Part shown: positions 32,718 through 42,104 of the stretch, in pieces
Layout: each line of letters opens with the position of its first letter
Position numbering within the stretch: position 1 is the first letter of the stretch
Source of the DNA: DASZGI01 sp035938995
Lineage (GTDB): Bacteria > Actinomycetota > Actinomycetes > Streptomycetales > Catenulisporaceae
Direction of reading: 5' to 3'
NCBI RefSeq assembly: GCF_035938995.1
Contig: NZ_DASZGI010000281.1
Span: 15,560 to 79,559, forward strand
Length of the DNA stretch: 64,000 nucleotides
Position numbers and translations under genes: made by a program
The notes under the pieces: model-generated
Seen by the model: only the letters and a program-made list of their open reading frames with translations
What the model was told of the DNA's origin: nothing
The model's database searches: none

Positions 32718-32744
32718 TTGACGTCGCCATTGGTCTAGTCCACT
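32718..32744 (+). promoter_or_regulatory. DasR-like (dre) operator upstream of the chitinase
   Basis: ATTGGTCTAGTCCACT (32729-32744) matches the DasR responsive element ACTGGTCTAGACCACT at 14 of 16 positions. A TTGACG (32718-32723) precedes it. DasR controls chitin/N-acetylglucosamine genes in Streptomyces; here the next gene is a GH18 chitinase, 370 bp downstream. The remainder of the 509-bp gap 32604-33112 shows no gene and no second dre. Confidence 0.6.
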
Positions 32745-33112
32745 TTGATACTCGATGCCGACCGCGGTGGTCGACGACCAGCGCATCAGCTCAATCGCTC
32801 TCCGGCGCTCTACTTCCGCGAGACGCGGCTCGGCTCTCACTACAGCAGGTGAAAAGGCGTCCGGCGCACGCCGTTTCCCCGCCCTGGTGGTGTACCTAGG
32901 GAGGCAGGGAGCGGAGCTTGGTGCGCCGATCCGGAGAGCCGTCATGGCCGACGCCTGTATCAGGCGTCTGCCGTCGGCGCCGTTCGCCGCTGATCCACCG
33001 CACTCTCCTTCTGCACGAGTCCAGCGCAGTTCAGCCTCGTCCGTCGCGGTCTCCGTCGACGGAAATGCGCCCTGGACCGCCGATTGGCTGGAATCTCGAG
33101 CGAAGGTGACAT

Positions 33113-34525
33113 ATGAGAGTTCTCAATCTGCGCGGCGGGCCGCGCCTGGTCGCCGCCGGATCCTCGGTGCTGTTGGCGACCTCCGGCATCATGGCGGCCT
33201 CGATCGTCTCCGCGGCGCCCGCCCATGCGTCGGTGGGGCAGGTCGCGCCGTACGTCGACATGTCCAACTCGCAGGAAGGCGTGCTGAACACCGTTATCTC
33301 CCAGGACGGTCTGCGCTCCTTCACCGCGGCTTTCGCCATCGGCGAGGGCTGCAGCGACATCTGGGGTGACACCCTGCCGATCGGCAACGACCCGACCATC
33401 GGCGGGGAGATCTCCTCGGCGAAGGCGGCCGGGGCGTCGCTGATCGTCTCCTCCGGCGGCGCGGCGGGCGAGCCGATCTCGTTCACCTGCACCAACCAGG
33501 GCACGATCGACGCCGCCTACCAAGCCATCATCAACGACTACGGCACCAGGCAGCTCGACTTCGACATCGAGGGCGCCGCCATCGCCGACACCGGCGGCAT
33601 CGACCGGACCTTCCAGGCCATGAAGGACCTGCAGGGCTCGAACCCCGGCCTCCAGTGGTCGGTCACCGTCCCGGTCACGCCCACCGGTCTCGACTACAAC
33701 GGCACGGGCCTGCTGCAGGACGCCGCGAACATGGGCGTGACCATCCCGTTGGTCAACATCATGACGATGGACTACTACCAGGGCACCGGCACCGAGATGG
33801 GCAACGCGGCGATCAGCGCGGCCCAGGGCACCTTGAACCAGATGAGGGCGGTCAACGGCTCGTATTCGTACGCCAACATCGGGATCACCCCGGACATCGG
33901 CATCAACGACGACGGCTCCACCTTCACGCTCTCAGACGCCTCGTCGGTGGCTGGCTGGGCCAGCGGCAACGGCATCGGCCGACTCGCCTTCTGGTCGGTC
34001 GACCGCGACCAGCCCTGCCCTGGCGGCAACGGCGGCGCTTCCTCGCCCACCTGCAGCGGCGTCTCCGAGAACACCGGCCAGTTCACCGGTTCGTTCACCG
34101 GCGCCGGAGGCGGAAACCCGCCGCCCCCACCCCCGCCGCCGCCCGGCTCCGGCCCGGTCAAGCTGGCCTACAACGGCCTGTGCCTGGACGACCGCAGCGC
34201 CAGCACCACCAACTTCAACCCCATCCAGGTCTACACCTGCAACGGCACCAACGCGCAGCAGTGGACTTACACCTCTAGCAACCAGCTGATGGTGCTCGGC
34301 AAGTGCCTCGACGTGAACGGCGCGGGCACCGCCAATGGGACCACAGTCGACCTCTACGACTGCAACGGCACGGGTGCGCAGGTCTGGCAACACCAGTCCA
34401 ACGGCTCCTACCTCAACCCCAATTCCGGCAAGTGCCTCGACGACACCGGCTGGGGCGGCTCCGGCACCCAATCTCAGATCTGGGCCTGCTCCGGCAACTC
34501 GAACCAGTCCTGGAGCCTGCCGTAA
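33113..34525 (+). CDS. GH18 chitinase with C-terminal ricin-type lectin domain
   Basis: A 470-residue secreted enzyme: signal peptide to about residue 39 (APAHA), a GH18 barrel with the catalytic LDFDIEG motif (D149, D151, acid E153) and PLVNIMTMDYY, a proline-only linker near residue 345, then a ricin B-like trefoil with three QxW repeats (QQWTY, QVWQH, QSWSL). It should cleave chitin; the barrel is of the bacterial ChiD/actinobacterial short type lacking an insertion domain. The lectin domain probably anchors it on polysaccharide. A dre-like site lies upstream and a 19-bp hairpin follows. Confidence 0.92.
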   Translation: MRVLNLRGGPRLVAAGSSVLLATSGIMAASIVSAAPAHASVGQVAPYVDMSNSQEGVLNTVISQDGLRSFTAAFAIGEGCSDIWGDTLPIGNDPTIGGEISSAKAAGASLIVSSGGAAGEPISFTCTNQGTIDAAYQAIINDYGTRQLDFDIEGAAIADTGGIDRTFQAMKDLQGSNPGLQWSVTVPVTPTGLDYNGTGLLQDAANMGVTIPLVNIMTMDYYQGTGTEMGNAAISAAQGTLNQMRAVNGSYSYANIGITPDIGINDDGSTFTLSDASSVAGWASGNGIGRLAFWSVDRDQPCPGGNGGASSPTCSGVSENTGQFTGSFTGAGGGNPPPPPPPPPGSGPVKLAYNGLCLDDRSASTTNFNPIQVYTCNGTNAQQWTYTSSNQLMVLGKCLDVNGAGTANGTTVDLYDCNGTGAQVWQHQSNGSYLNPNSGKCLDDTGWGGSGTQSQIWACSGNSNQSWSLP

Positions 34526-34557
34526 CCGCGTAGCACCTAGCACCCGTTAAGCGCGAA

Positions 34558-34601
34558 ATCGGGGCGGGTATCCGGTATTAGCACCGGATACCCGCCCCGA
34601 T
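34558..34601. terminator. Strong hairpin terminator after the chitinase
   Basis: A perfect 19-bp stem (34558-34576 with 34583-34601) with loop ATTAGC lies 33 nt past the stop codon. It also faces the end of the convergent DUF3048 gene (34661). Confidence 0.92.
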
Positions 34602-34660
34602 CCGTGTTCGAATGTCCGGCTCACCGGCCGCCGCGCTGGCCGCGACGAGCGGGCGGGCGC

Positions 34661-35704
34661 TCAGCCCTCCAGGACGATCCAGGTGCGTCCCGGCGTCAGG
34701 CGCATGGGGACGCCCGCGACGGTGTAGCTCGTGGGCGATCCGTCAGTGGGCTTGGACCACTGCCCGTGCCAGACCTCGCCGTCGCGGTAGAAGTCCGCCG
34801 CGCCCTGGCCGGTGGTCTGCGAGAAGACCTCGTTGTCGGGATGGCCGGCGTTGTAGTCGGTGTATTTGCCCGGCACGACGGAGACATGTTGGATGATCAC
34901 GTTGTCCGTGGCGGTGGGTCCCTGATCGGTCGTCGCTGCCTGCCTTCCGTCCACGGTCACCAGCCACCGGTCGCCGGAGGCGGTGAAGGTGAACGAGGCG
35001 GCCGGCATGCGGGCCGCGGCGGAGGAGGCCGGCTGACCTCCTGCGGGCGCCGCGCCGAAGCGCAGGCCGACGTCCTGGGTCTGCGCCAGGTCGGGATAGG
35101 CGGCGAACACCGCGGCCGGGCTGATGTACGTGGGGGAGCTGCCGCCATTGCTGAACAGCGTCGGTGCGCGGCTCGGGGTGATGTTCTCCAGGTTCGCAGC
35201 GGCCAGGTCGGGCAGCAGGCCCGAAATCGCCCCCGAGTAGGCCAGCCCGACCTTGCCGAAGGAGGCCAGAAGGGGGATGTCGGTCTGCCGTGCGCTGCGC
35301 ACCGGCCCCACGCGCCCAGGAGCGCTCGAGCTGTCGAAAACGGCCAGGTAGCGGCTCAGCCCGCCCTCGACCTGAACGACGTAGACCAGGTCGGCGGAGT
35401 TCAGCCCGGTCTGTTGGGTCTGTGCCGCGCCAACGTTGTCGATCTTGACGGCGAGGACGTGGCCGCCGGGGCCCATCCCGGTCAGCTGGTTGATCACCGG
35501 CTTGGGCGGCGGCGGAGGTGCGGGCTTGTTGCTCGAACATCCGGACGTGCCGAGCAGCAGGCCCCCGAGCACACCCAGGGCCGCGACCACCGCTAGGACA
35601 CGCGGCGCACGCCCGCGCGGTCGACGACCGCCGCCGAAGCTTCGCACGTCAGTAATCCGTCCTTCCCGTGCTTGCGGAGTCTGCGCAGTCGGTCGGCTCG
35701 CCAT
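34661..35704 (-). CDS. DUF3048 domain lipoprotein (YerB-like)
   Basis: About 347 residues. A basic N-terminus is followed by a hydrophobic span, lipobox LGTSGC and a proline-rich linker. The DUF3048 body contains AVKIDNVGAAQTQQTGLNSA, VYVVQVEGGLSRYLAVF and VGPVRSARQTDIPLL, then VIIQHVSV and a YRDGEVWHGQW C-terminal region, as in Bacillus YerB. Cell-surface protein of unknown biochemical role. ATG at 35704 is likely; a GTG at 35710 with GGAGG 9 nt upstream is nearly equal. The gap to the LysR gene (35705-35958) shows nothing certain. Confidence 0.87.
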   Translation of the reverse strand: MASRPTAQTPQAREGRITDVRSFGGGRRPRGRAPRVLAVVAALGVLGGLLLGTSGCSSNKPAPPPPPKPVINQLTGMGPGGHVLAVKIDNVGAAQTQQTGLNSADLVYVVQVEGGLSRYLAVFDSSSAPGRVGPVRSARQTDIPLLASFGKVGLAYSGAISGLLPDLAAANLENITPSRAPTLFSNGGSSPTYISPAAVFAAYPDLAQTQDVGLRFGAAPAGGQPASSAAARMPAASFTFTASGDRWLVTVDGRQAATTDQGPTATDNVIIQHVSVVPGKYTDYNAGHPDNEVFSQTTGQGAADFYRDGEVWHGQWSKPTDGSPTSYTVAGVPMRLTPGRTWIVLEG

Positions 35705-35958
35705 GGTCACTCGCCACCGCCTCCACTGTGGCATGGCCAGCGCGTCACTGCCGGACAGCCTGTTTCAGGAGTGACGGGTGTTAGTGCAGGAGGCTGACGG
35801 ACGAGCTGGAGCGGGCCAGCCAATAGCATCGCCGTCGGCTCCATGGTCTCTGCAGCGTGCGACATCTACGCGCCCGGCCCGGTTACTGTGGCCGCAGGCG
35901 ATCCGCGGATCGCGACCCCTGCCCCGCTCGCCAAGCCCCGTCAGATCCGGAACATACC

Positions 35959-36936
35959 GTGGACGCCGATGCCGACCGCGCCGCAGTCCCCGCCGACGCG
36001 CTGCGGAACCTGAACCTCAACCTGCTGCTGCACCTAGACGCGCTGCTCGCGCATCGCAGCGTCTCGCAGGCGGCCAGGCACCTCGGGCTGAGCCAGCCGA
36101 CTGTGTCCGCCGCGCTGCACCGGCTGCGCCGCCAGTTCGGTGACGAACTGCTGGTGCGCAGCGGCGCGCAGACCGAGCTCACGCCGCTCGGCCTGCAACT
36201 ACAGCCGTTGACCGCCGCCGCGCTCACCTCGGTCGAACGGGTCTTCACCAGCACCAACGTCTTCGATCCAGCCGCCTCGAACCGCGAGTTCTCGCTGCTC
36301 GGCATCGACTACTGGGTCGCCTCGGTCGGCTCGGCACTGACCGCGCAGGTCGCCCGGGTCGCCCCTGCGGTCCGGCTGCGTTTCTGCCGGCCGAGCGGGG
36401 AGTTGTTCTCCGGCATCACGGACACGCTGCGCACCGTGGACGGCGTGCTCGGCCCGCACGGCGTGCTGCACGGAGTCAGCCATACGGACCTTTACTCCGA
36501 CGAATGGGTCTGCGTCGTCGACGCCGGCAACCGTCGGGTGGGCGAGCGGCTCACCTTGGCCGAGCTGAGCGCCCTGCCGTGGGTCGTCGCGATGAACGAG
36601 TCGACCGCGGACGCCGGGCTTCGGGAGCCGCTCGGCATGCGGCAGCTGCGCCTGGCGGGTATCGAACCGCGGATCACGGCCGCGGTGGAGTCCTACCTCG
36701 CAGTGCCCTGGTTCGTCGCCGGCAGCGAGCGGATCGCGATCACACACCGCCGGTTCGCCGAGAAGATCGCCGGCGCCACGGGCCTACGCGTTCTGGACTG
36801 CCCGATCCCGCTGCGGCCGCTGAGACTGGCGCTGTGGTGGCATCCTCAGTTCGAGCGGGACGCCGGCCACCGCTGGCTGCGCGAGACGCTGCGCTCGCTG
36901 TACGACGAACCGACACAGAAGCAGGGTGAACCGTAG
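35959..36936 (+). CDS. LysR family transcriptional regulator (NodD/PcpR-like)
   Basis: A 325-residue regulator: helix-turn-helix NLNLLLHLDALLAHRSVSQA then ARHLGLSQPTVSAALHRLRR (residues ~15-55), followed by a two-lobed effector domain. The opening NLNLLLHLDALL is that of the NodD/aromatic-compound subgroup. The next genes downstream are an ACMSD-like amidohydrolase and an aldehyde dehydrogenase, likely targets. GTG at 35959 fits the family start; no strong ribosome site. Confidence 0.85.
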   Translation: MDADADRAAVPADALRNLNLNLLLHLDALLAHRSVSQAARHLGLSQPTVSAALHRLRRQFGDELLVRSGAQTELTPLGLQLQPLTAAALTSVERVFTSTNVFDPAASNREFSLLGIDYWVASVGSALTAQVARVAPAVRLRFCRPSGELFSGITDTLRTVDGVLGPHGVLHGVSHTDLYSDEWVCVVDAGNRRVGERLTLAELSALPWVVAMNESTADAGLREPLGMRQLRLAGIEPRITAAVESYLAVPWFVAGSERIAITHRRFAEKIAGATGLRVLDCPIPLRPLRLALWWHPQFERDAGHRWLRETLRSLYDEPTQKQGEP

Positions 36937-36940
36937 GCGT

Positions 36941-36960
36941 ATATCCACTTGCGTAGATAT
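36941..36960 (+). promoter_or_regulatory. Possible LysR-type binding site
   Basis: ATATC (36941-36945) and GATAT (36956-36960) form an inverted repeat with a 10-nt spacer, AT-rich in GC-rich surroundings, directly after the LysR stop and 150 bp before the amidohydrolase. The T-N11-A type layout suits a LysR activator. Confidence 0.4.
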
Positions 36961-37109
36961 TAGTTGTCATCAAAGCAATGTGAAGCGTCGTCGAACATAG
37001 ACGGCGTCGATGCCGTCCATAGGAAGTTCGCAGTTCCGCGGGCCGCGCGCGACCAGCAGGCTGGAACCGATCCGGGGGCACCCGGCGGCCGGCGAGAGGG
37101 CGACGCGCC

Positions 37110-38102
37110 ATGGCAGGCGACGAACAGCAGGCCGGCGAAACCGAGTTCGGTCCCGCGTTCACCGACGTCCACTACCACTTCGTGCCCGCCGAGGTCCGAC
37201 GGCTCGTCGAGGAGCGTGCCGAGGGCAACCCGGACGCGCGCTTCTTCAAGATCCTGCTCGACGCCTTCCCGGACCTGGCGACGCCGTCGGCCGAGCGCGA
37301 GCTGACCGCGGAGTCCGGGCGCGCGGTGATCTCCTTGCCGACCGCCGTCGGGCCCGGGGTGATCGGCCTCGGCGACACGGCCGACCTGGTGCGGATCTGC
37401 AACGACGAGATGATCGCGGCGGTCGCGGCCGAGGACGCGTACGCGTCGACGATGATCACCCTTCCCTGGGACGATCCGCGGGCCGCGCGCGCCGAGGTCG
37501 AGCGGGTCGGTGCGAATCCGGCCGTGTCGGCCGTCATCGTCCACGTCGGCCTCGAGCAGACCCGGCTGGTCGACGAGCCGGATCTGGAGCCGGTCTACCG
37601 GGCGATCGCCGGGCACGGCCTGCCGCTTTTCGTGCATCCCGTGCAAGAGGCGCCGCCGAACGGGATGGCGCAGTGGTTCCTGTCCAACGTCCTCGCGTCG
37701 CCGATGGCGACCAGCCTCGCCGCGGCGCGCCTCATGTTGTCCGGGATGCTCGACCGAGTACCGGACCTGACACTCATCATCCCGCAACTCGGAGGCACGC
37801 TGCCTTACCTCGCCCAGCGGCTGGCGGACCAGAGTGGGAAGGGCAACGCAGAGCACGACATCCCGTACTACCTGCGTACCCGCACATACTTCGACACCTG
37901 CTCCTTCCATGCGCCGGCGCTGGACTGCGCGATCGCCACCGTCGGCGCCGACCAACTCCTGCTCGGCTCGGACTTCCCGTTCCGCGGACCGGTGCGCCGA
38001 GCGGTGGAGGGCGTCGAGTCAGGGCTCGACCTCGACGGCGCCGAGCTCGTGCTGAGCGCCAATCTCGCGCTGCTCCAGGACACGTCGCGCGCGGTCCGGT
38101 AA
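37110..38102 (+). CDS. Amidohydrolase_2 family protein, ACMSD-like decarboxylase/hydrolase
   Basis: A 330-residue metal-dependent barrel related to 2-amino-3-carboxymuconate-semialdehyde decarboxylase: TDVHYHFVP (HxH), LPLFVHPVQ (His), and LLLGSDFPFRGP (Asp), with the typical FDTCSFHAPAL strand. Members decarboxylate aromatic or muconate semialdehyde acids or hydrolyse related rings. ATG at 37110 has GAGAGGGCGACG upstream. Followed at 50 nt by an ALDH, a pairing known from meta-cleavage and kynurenine-type routes, where decarboxylase and semialdehyde dehydrogenase act in turn. Confidence 0.85.
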   Translation: MAGDEQQAGETEFGPAFTDVHYHFVPAEVRRLVEERAEGNPDARFFKILLDAFPDLATPSAERELTAESGRAVISLPTAVGPGVIGLGDTADLVRICNDEMIAAVAAEDAYASTMITLPWDDPRAARAEVERVGANPAVSAVIVHVGLEQTRLVDEPDLEPVYRAIAGHGLPLFVHPVQEAPPNGMAQWFLSNVLASPMATSLAAARLMLSGMLDRVPDLTLIIPQLGGTLPYLAQRLADQSGKGNAEHDIPYYLRTRTYFDTCSFHAPALDCAIATVGADQLLLGSDFPFRGPVRRAVEGVESGLDLDGAELVLSANLALLQDTSRAVR

Positions 38103-38152
38103 CGACCTCAACCCGCTTCGAGAACATCCGGAACATCCAGAGAGGCAAGACC

Positions 38153-39613
38153 ATGACCACCGAAGCCGTCACCACTCCCTGGTCGTCGGACCGCGAGAGC
38201 GACCGATTCGCCGTCGAGAATCCCGCGTATGGCACCGTCCTCGCCTACGTCCAGGGCGCCGGTCCGGACGAGGTGGACAAGGCCGCTCACGCCGCGCAGG
38301 CCGGGTTCGAGCGCTGGAGCCGCCGCTCCGCCATCGAGCGGGGCACGCTGCTGCTCGAGGCGGCCCGGGTCATCCGGGAGAACGCCGACGAACTCGCCGC
38401 GCTGGAGTCGGCGGAGAACGGCAAGCCGGTGCGCTACGCCCGCGCCTTCGACATCGAGACCTGCATCGCGATCTTCGAGTTCTTCGGCCGCGCCGTGCGC
38501 GTCTTCCACGGCGAGGCGCGCGACTCGGGCACGATGCTGGACTTCACCGAGCAGGTCCCCTACGGCGTCGTCGGCGCGATCGTCCCGTTCAACTGGCCGC
38601 CGATCCACACCGCCGGCAAGATCGCGCCCGCGCTCGCGGCCGGCAACGCCGTGCTCATCAAGCCCGGCGAGCAGGCCCCACTGGCCTCCATGCGGGTCGC
38701 GGAACTGGTGCGGCAGGTGCTGCCGGACGACGTCGTGCACGTCGTGCCGGGTCGTGCAGAGACGGGCGCGGCTATCGCGTCGCACCCCCTCGTCCGCAAG
38801 ATCTCCTTCACCGGCGCCCCGACGACCGGCACGGCGGTGATCCGCTCGGCGGCCGCGAACCTCACCCCGACCCTGATGGAGCTCGGCGGCAAGAACCCCT
38901 TCGTCGTGTTCGAAGACGCCGACCTGGACAGCGCGGCGCGCTGGGCGCTCGACGCGGGCTTTTACAACCAGGGCGAGGCGTGCACCGCGGGGTCGCGGCT
39001 GATCGTGCAGCGCTCGGTGTACGACGAGTTCGTCGAGCGGCTCGCGCCGCAGGTCGCGAAGCTGGTCGTCGGCGACGGCTCGAAGCCCGGCACGCACGTC
39101 GGACCGCTGGTGACCAAGGCGCAGATGGACCGGGTCCTGGGCTATCTCAAGATCGGCGCGGACGAGGGAGCCGTCGTCGCGGCCGAGGCCGCGCTGCCGA
39201 CCGACCCGGAACTGGCCGACGGCTTCTTCGTGGCGCCGACGCTGCTCACCGGCGTGCACCCGGACATGCGGGTGGCCAAGGAGGAGATCTTCGGCCCGGT
39301 CGCGGTCGTCATCCCCTTCGACGACGAGGAGGACGCCGTGCGCATCGCGAACGGCACCGACTTCGGCCTCGTCGGCGGGGTGTTCTCCGGCGACCAGCCG
39401 CGCGCGATCCGGGTCGGCCGCCGCATCGAGGCCGGCCTGATGTACGTCAACCACTACAACCGCATGGCGGTCGGAACGCCCTTCGGGGGAACGAAGCACT
39501 CCGGCTTCGGCCGCGAGCACACGCTGGATACGCTGCGCGAGTTCACCTACGCGAAGACGCTGCGCATCCCGTCGGGCGAAGGCGAGATCACCGGCGTGAT
39601 GGACGCCGTCTGA
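38153..39613 (+). CDS. Aldehyde dehydrogenase family protein
   Basis: A 486-residue complete ALDH: IVPFNWPPI (~143-151), KPGEQAP, E243 (MELGGKN), nucleophile C277 (GEACTAG) and KEEIFGPVAVV. The PFNWP variant and the context next to an ACMSD-like gene suggest a semialdehyde substrate from an aromatic route (inference). ATG at 38153 has GAGAGG upstream. The stop lies within a terminator hairpin. Confidence 0.9.
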   Translation: MTTEAVTTPWSSDRESDRFAVENPAYGTVLAYVQGAGPDEVDKAAHAAQAGFERWSRRSAIERGTLLLEAARVIRENADELAALESAENGKPVRYARAFDIETCIAIFEFFGRAVRVFHGEARDSGTMLDFTEQVPYGVVGAIVPFNWPPIHTAGKIAPALAAGNAVLIKPGEQAPLASMRVAELVRQVLPDDVVHVVPGRAETGAAIASHPLVRKISFTGAPTTGTAVIRSAAANLTPTLMELGGKNPFVVFEDADLDSAARWALDAGFYNQGEACTAGSRLIVQRSVYDEFVERLAPQVAKLVVGDGSKPGTHVGPLVTKAQMDRVLGYLKIGADEGAVVAAEAALPTDPELADGFFVAPTLLTGVHPDMRVAKEEIFGPVAVVIPFDDEEDAVRIANGTDFGLVGGVFSGDQPRAIRVGRRIEAGLMYVNHYNRMAVGTPFGGTKHSGFGREHTLDTLREFTYAKTLRIPSGEGEITGVMDAV

Positions 39614-39639
39614 CCCCTGATCCCACCGGGTCAGACGGC
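39605..39639. terminator. Hairpin terminator overlapping the ALDH stop codon
   Basis: A perfect 12-bp stem GCCGTCTGACCC/GGGTCAGACGGC with an 11-nt loop. The left arm includes the last codons and TGA of the ALDH gene. Confidence 0.85.
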
Positions 39640-39669
39640 GGTCTGCCGTCAACGCCCTGCCCGCGGTGT

Positions 39670-39930
39670 CTAGCCCATGCCGACCTGTTGAACCGAGGGT
39701 TCGATGAGTGCGACAACACGCTCCTCGCCACGCGGGTAGGGCTGCCCGGTGTAACTGATCTGGATCCGATCGATGATCTCCCAGGCGGCGTCTCCGTCGA
39801 GCCACTCGACCAATGCGCCGCGGAGGATGACGGGGGTGAAGGTTGTCCGGCGGCGTGAGGGACAGGGCGACGCGCGGGTCGCGGCGCAGGTTTCGCGCCT
39901 TGCGGGCCGGAGGCGGCGCTGCACGTGCTG
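39670..39930 (-). pseudogene. Frameshifted PPOX-class (F420/FMN-dependent) protein remnant
   Basis: Two minus-strand frames join into one recognisable family. One reads RKARNLRRDPRVALSLTPPD, the other TFTPVILRGALVEW followed by a C-terminal helix and stop at 39672-39670. KxRNLRRDPRVxLxL is the hallmark of PPOX/deazaflavin-type split barrels. The shift falls near 39845-39855. The N-terminal strands upstream are not recognisable. The region 39640-40069 has no intact gene. Confidence 0.55.
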
Positions 39931-40069
39931 CAGTTCGACCTCGTGCGCCGCCAGACGCGCACGCCACCTCCGGACGTGCTCGTGGCCGAGGCCGCGCGGC
40001 GGCTGATGCCGTGGCAGCCGACCGGAATCTCGGTGGACCGCAATCGAGCCGCGTGTGCAGGATGTCCGT

Positions 40070-41146
40070 ATGTCGTTGCGAGATCTGGCGGCCGTCGAGT
40101 TCGCGGCCGAGACCACCTACCTCAACACGGCGTCCATAGGGCTACCTCCGGCCAGAACGCTCGAGGCGATGCGGTCGGCACACGAGGAGTGGGCCCGCGG
40201 ACGGGCGTCCGCCCCGGCATACGACGCGGTGGTCGCCGCCGCGCGCGCGTCGTTCGCCCGGCTCGTCGGCACTGGCCCGGAGCGCGTGGCGATCGGCACG
40301 ACTGCTTCGACGGAGGTCGGCTTGGTGGCCGGTTCGCTGCCGGCCGGGGCCGAAGTCGTAGTGGCCGAGGGGGATTTCAGTTCGCTGATCCAGCCCTTCG
40401 CCGGGCGTGGCGACCTGGCGCTTCGCACGGTGCCGCTCGACGATGTCGCCGCCGCGGTGCGGCCCGGTACCGCGCTGGTCGCGGTCAGCGCGGCGCAGTC
40501 CGCCGACGGTCGGGTCGCCGACTTGGCCGCGATCCGCGCCGCCGCAAGTGCTCACGGCGCGCTGACGTTGATCGACGCGACTCAGTCTCTGGGGTGGATG
40601 CCGCTTTCGGCCGATCACTGGGACTACGTGGTCTGCAACACCTACAAGTGGCTGCTGTGCCCTCGGGGTGTGTCCTTCTTGGTCGTAAGCCCGCGCGGCG
40701 CGGAGCTGCTGCGCCCGGCTTACGCCGGCTGGTACGCGGGCGAAGACCCGTGGGACAACTGTTACGGCCCGGTCCGGCTCGCGGATGACGCCCGCCGCTT
40801 CGACGCTTCGCCGATCTGGATCGCCTTCGTCGGAGCGGTCCAGTCCCTCGCCCTGATCGAAGAGGCCGGGATCGCGCAGATCGGTGCGCACGACCTCGCG
40901 CTCGCCGAGCGATTCCGCGCCGGACTGACCGATTTGGGATACGAGCCCGTCCGCGGCAATTCAGCGATCGTGGCGGTGCGTGGCCTCGGCCATGTCGCCG
41001 ACCGGCTGGACGCGGCCGACGTCAAGGTCGCGATCCGCGCAGGCGGCCTTCGCGCCTCGTTCCACCTGTACAACACGATCGGCGATGTCGACCGAACGCT
41101 CGACGTGCTGGCCAGCGCGCTGGTCGGTCGGCAGGCTCGGCGGTGA
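40070..41146 (+). CDS. Aminotransferase class V-fold PLP-dependent protein
   Basis: A 358-residue fold-type I PLP enzyme of the cysteine desulfurase/isopenicillin-N-epimerase-like group: TYLNTASIGLPPA at the N-terminus, LIDATQSLGWMPL (PLP Asp and Gln) and PLP lysine in CNTYKWLLCPRG. No Fe-S-cluster-type Cys loop is seen, so desulfurase action in assembly is unlikely; a lyase, epimerase or aminotransferase is possible. ATG at 40070 has AGGAT 8 nt upstream. It is followed 34 nt later by a broken P450 gene, so the pair may once have been a modification cassette. Confidence 0.85.
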   Translation: MSLRDLAAVEFAAETTYLNTASIGLPPARTLEAMRSAHEEWARGRASAPAYDAVVAAARASFARLVGTGPERVAIGTTASTEVGLVAGSLPAGAEVVVAEGDFSSLIQPFAGRGDLALRTVPLDDVAAAVRPGTALVAVSAAQSADGRVADLAAIRAAASAHGALTLIDATQSLGWMPLSADHWDYVVCNTYKWLLCPRGVSFLVVSPRGAELLRPAYAGWYAGEDPWDNCYGPVRLADDARRFDASPIWIAFVGAVQSLALIEEAGIAQIGAHDLALAERFRAGLTDLGYEPVRGNSAIVAVRGLGHVADRLDAADVKVAIRAGGLRASFHLYNTIGDVDRTLDVLASALVGRQARR

Positions 41147-41180
41147 AGTGCCCGGCCGCGTCCCGCAAAGGAGACACGCC

Positions 41181-41997
41181 GTGACCATCAAGGACGCCGA
41201 CATCGCGCGCGCCCTGATTCCCATCCTGGCCGGAGACCGCGACGCCATAGCCCAGCGACTTCTCGGCCAGCCCGACGGCGTGCACCGCGCGACGCTGCCC
41301 GACGGAGCGAACGTCTGGGTCGTCAGCCACCACCAGGATGTCAAAAGGCTGCTGGCCGATCCGGACCTCGCGCTGGACAAGCGCCGATCCCGCAGCGGGT
41401 ATCAGGGCTTTGGCCTGCCCCCGGCGCTGGACGCGAACCTGCTCAACCTCGACGGCGCCGACCACGCCCGCCTGCGCCGCCTGGTCACCGCCGCCTTCAC
41501 CGGCCGCCACGTCGAGGCCCTGCGCGACCACATTCAGGCCACCAGCAATACCCTGATCAGCGACCTGCCGCCCTCCGGCGCCGCCGATCTCGTCGCCGCG
41601 TACGCCGCAGCCGGCCACCACCGCGATCCGCCGCTTCCCCACCCGCGATCTCCACGTCGGCGACACCGTGATCCCGGCCGGAGACACCGTCCTGCTCGCC
41701 GTCATCGCCGCCAACCGCGACCCGATCAGCGACAACGGCCACCTGTCCTTCGGCCACGGCCCGCACTACTGCCTCGGCGCACCCCTGGCCCGCCTCGAGG
41801 CCCGCATCGCGATCTGGACACTCCTGCGCCGCCTGCCCGACCTCGCCCTCGCCGTCCCGTACGCGGACCTGGCTTGGAAGAGCGACCACCGCCAGCACGC
41901 GCTGACCCGCCTGCCGGTTACCTACACCCCGCCGCCCTCGTTCCCTTCCGGTTCCACCGATGACCCCGTGTCCTCGTGTGACGCCGTGCCCTCGTAG
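41181..41997 (+). pseudogene. Cytochrome P450 with internal deletions
   Basis: A proper start (GTG with AAAGGAGA) gives a normal P450 N-terminal part through VSHHQDVKRLLADPDLALDK, NLDGADHARLRRLVTAAFTG and TLISDLPPSGAADLVAAYA (~140 residues). At about 41615 the family sequence jumps, in another frame, to the post-ExxR part (TTAIRRFPTRDLHVGDTVIP) and ends with the heme loop FGHGPHYCLGAPLARLE. The I-helix (AGxxT) and ExxR (~110 residues) are missing, and ~12 residues are missing again after AANRDP. It cannot make a working enzyme. Confidence 0.8.
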
Positions 41998-42104
41998 GCT
42001 GAGGTCGCGCGATCCCGACGGCCAAGGCCGGTCAGCGTGGACGCGGGTCGGCCCCGGCGGGACAATGGCCGACAAACGGACCTTACGAGAGGAGCGGTCG
42101 GGCG

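Noticed and set aside
32755..33369. A 204-codon plus-strand frame before and across the chitinase start
   Set aside because: It overlaps the chitinase signal peptide in another frame, has mixed codon bias and no recognisable sequence.
36937..37109. A riboswitch or attenuator between LysR and the amidohydrolase
   Set aside because: Only a short LysR-like palindrome is seen; no conserved RNA fold or terminator stem could be traced.
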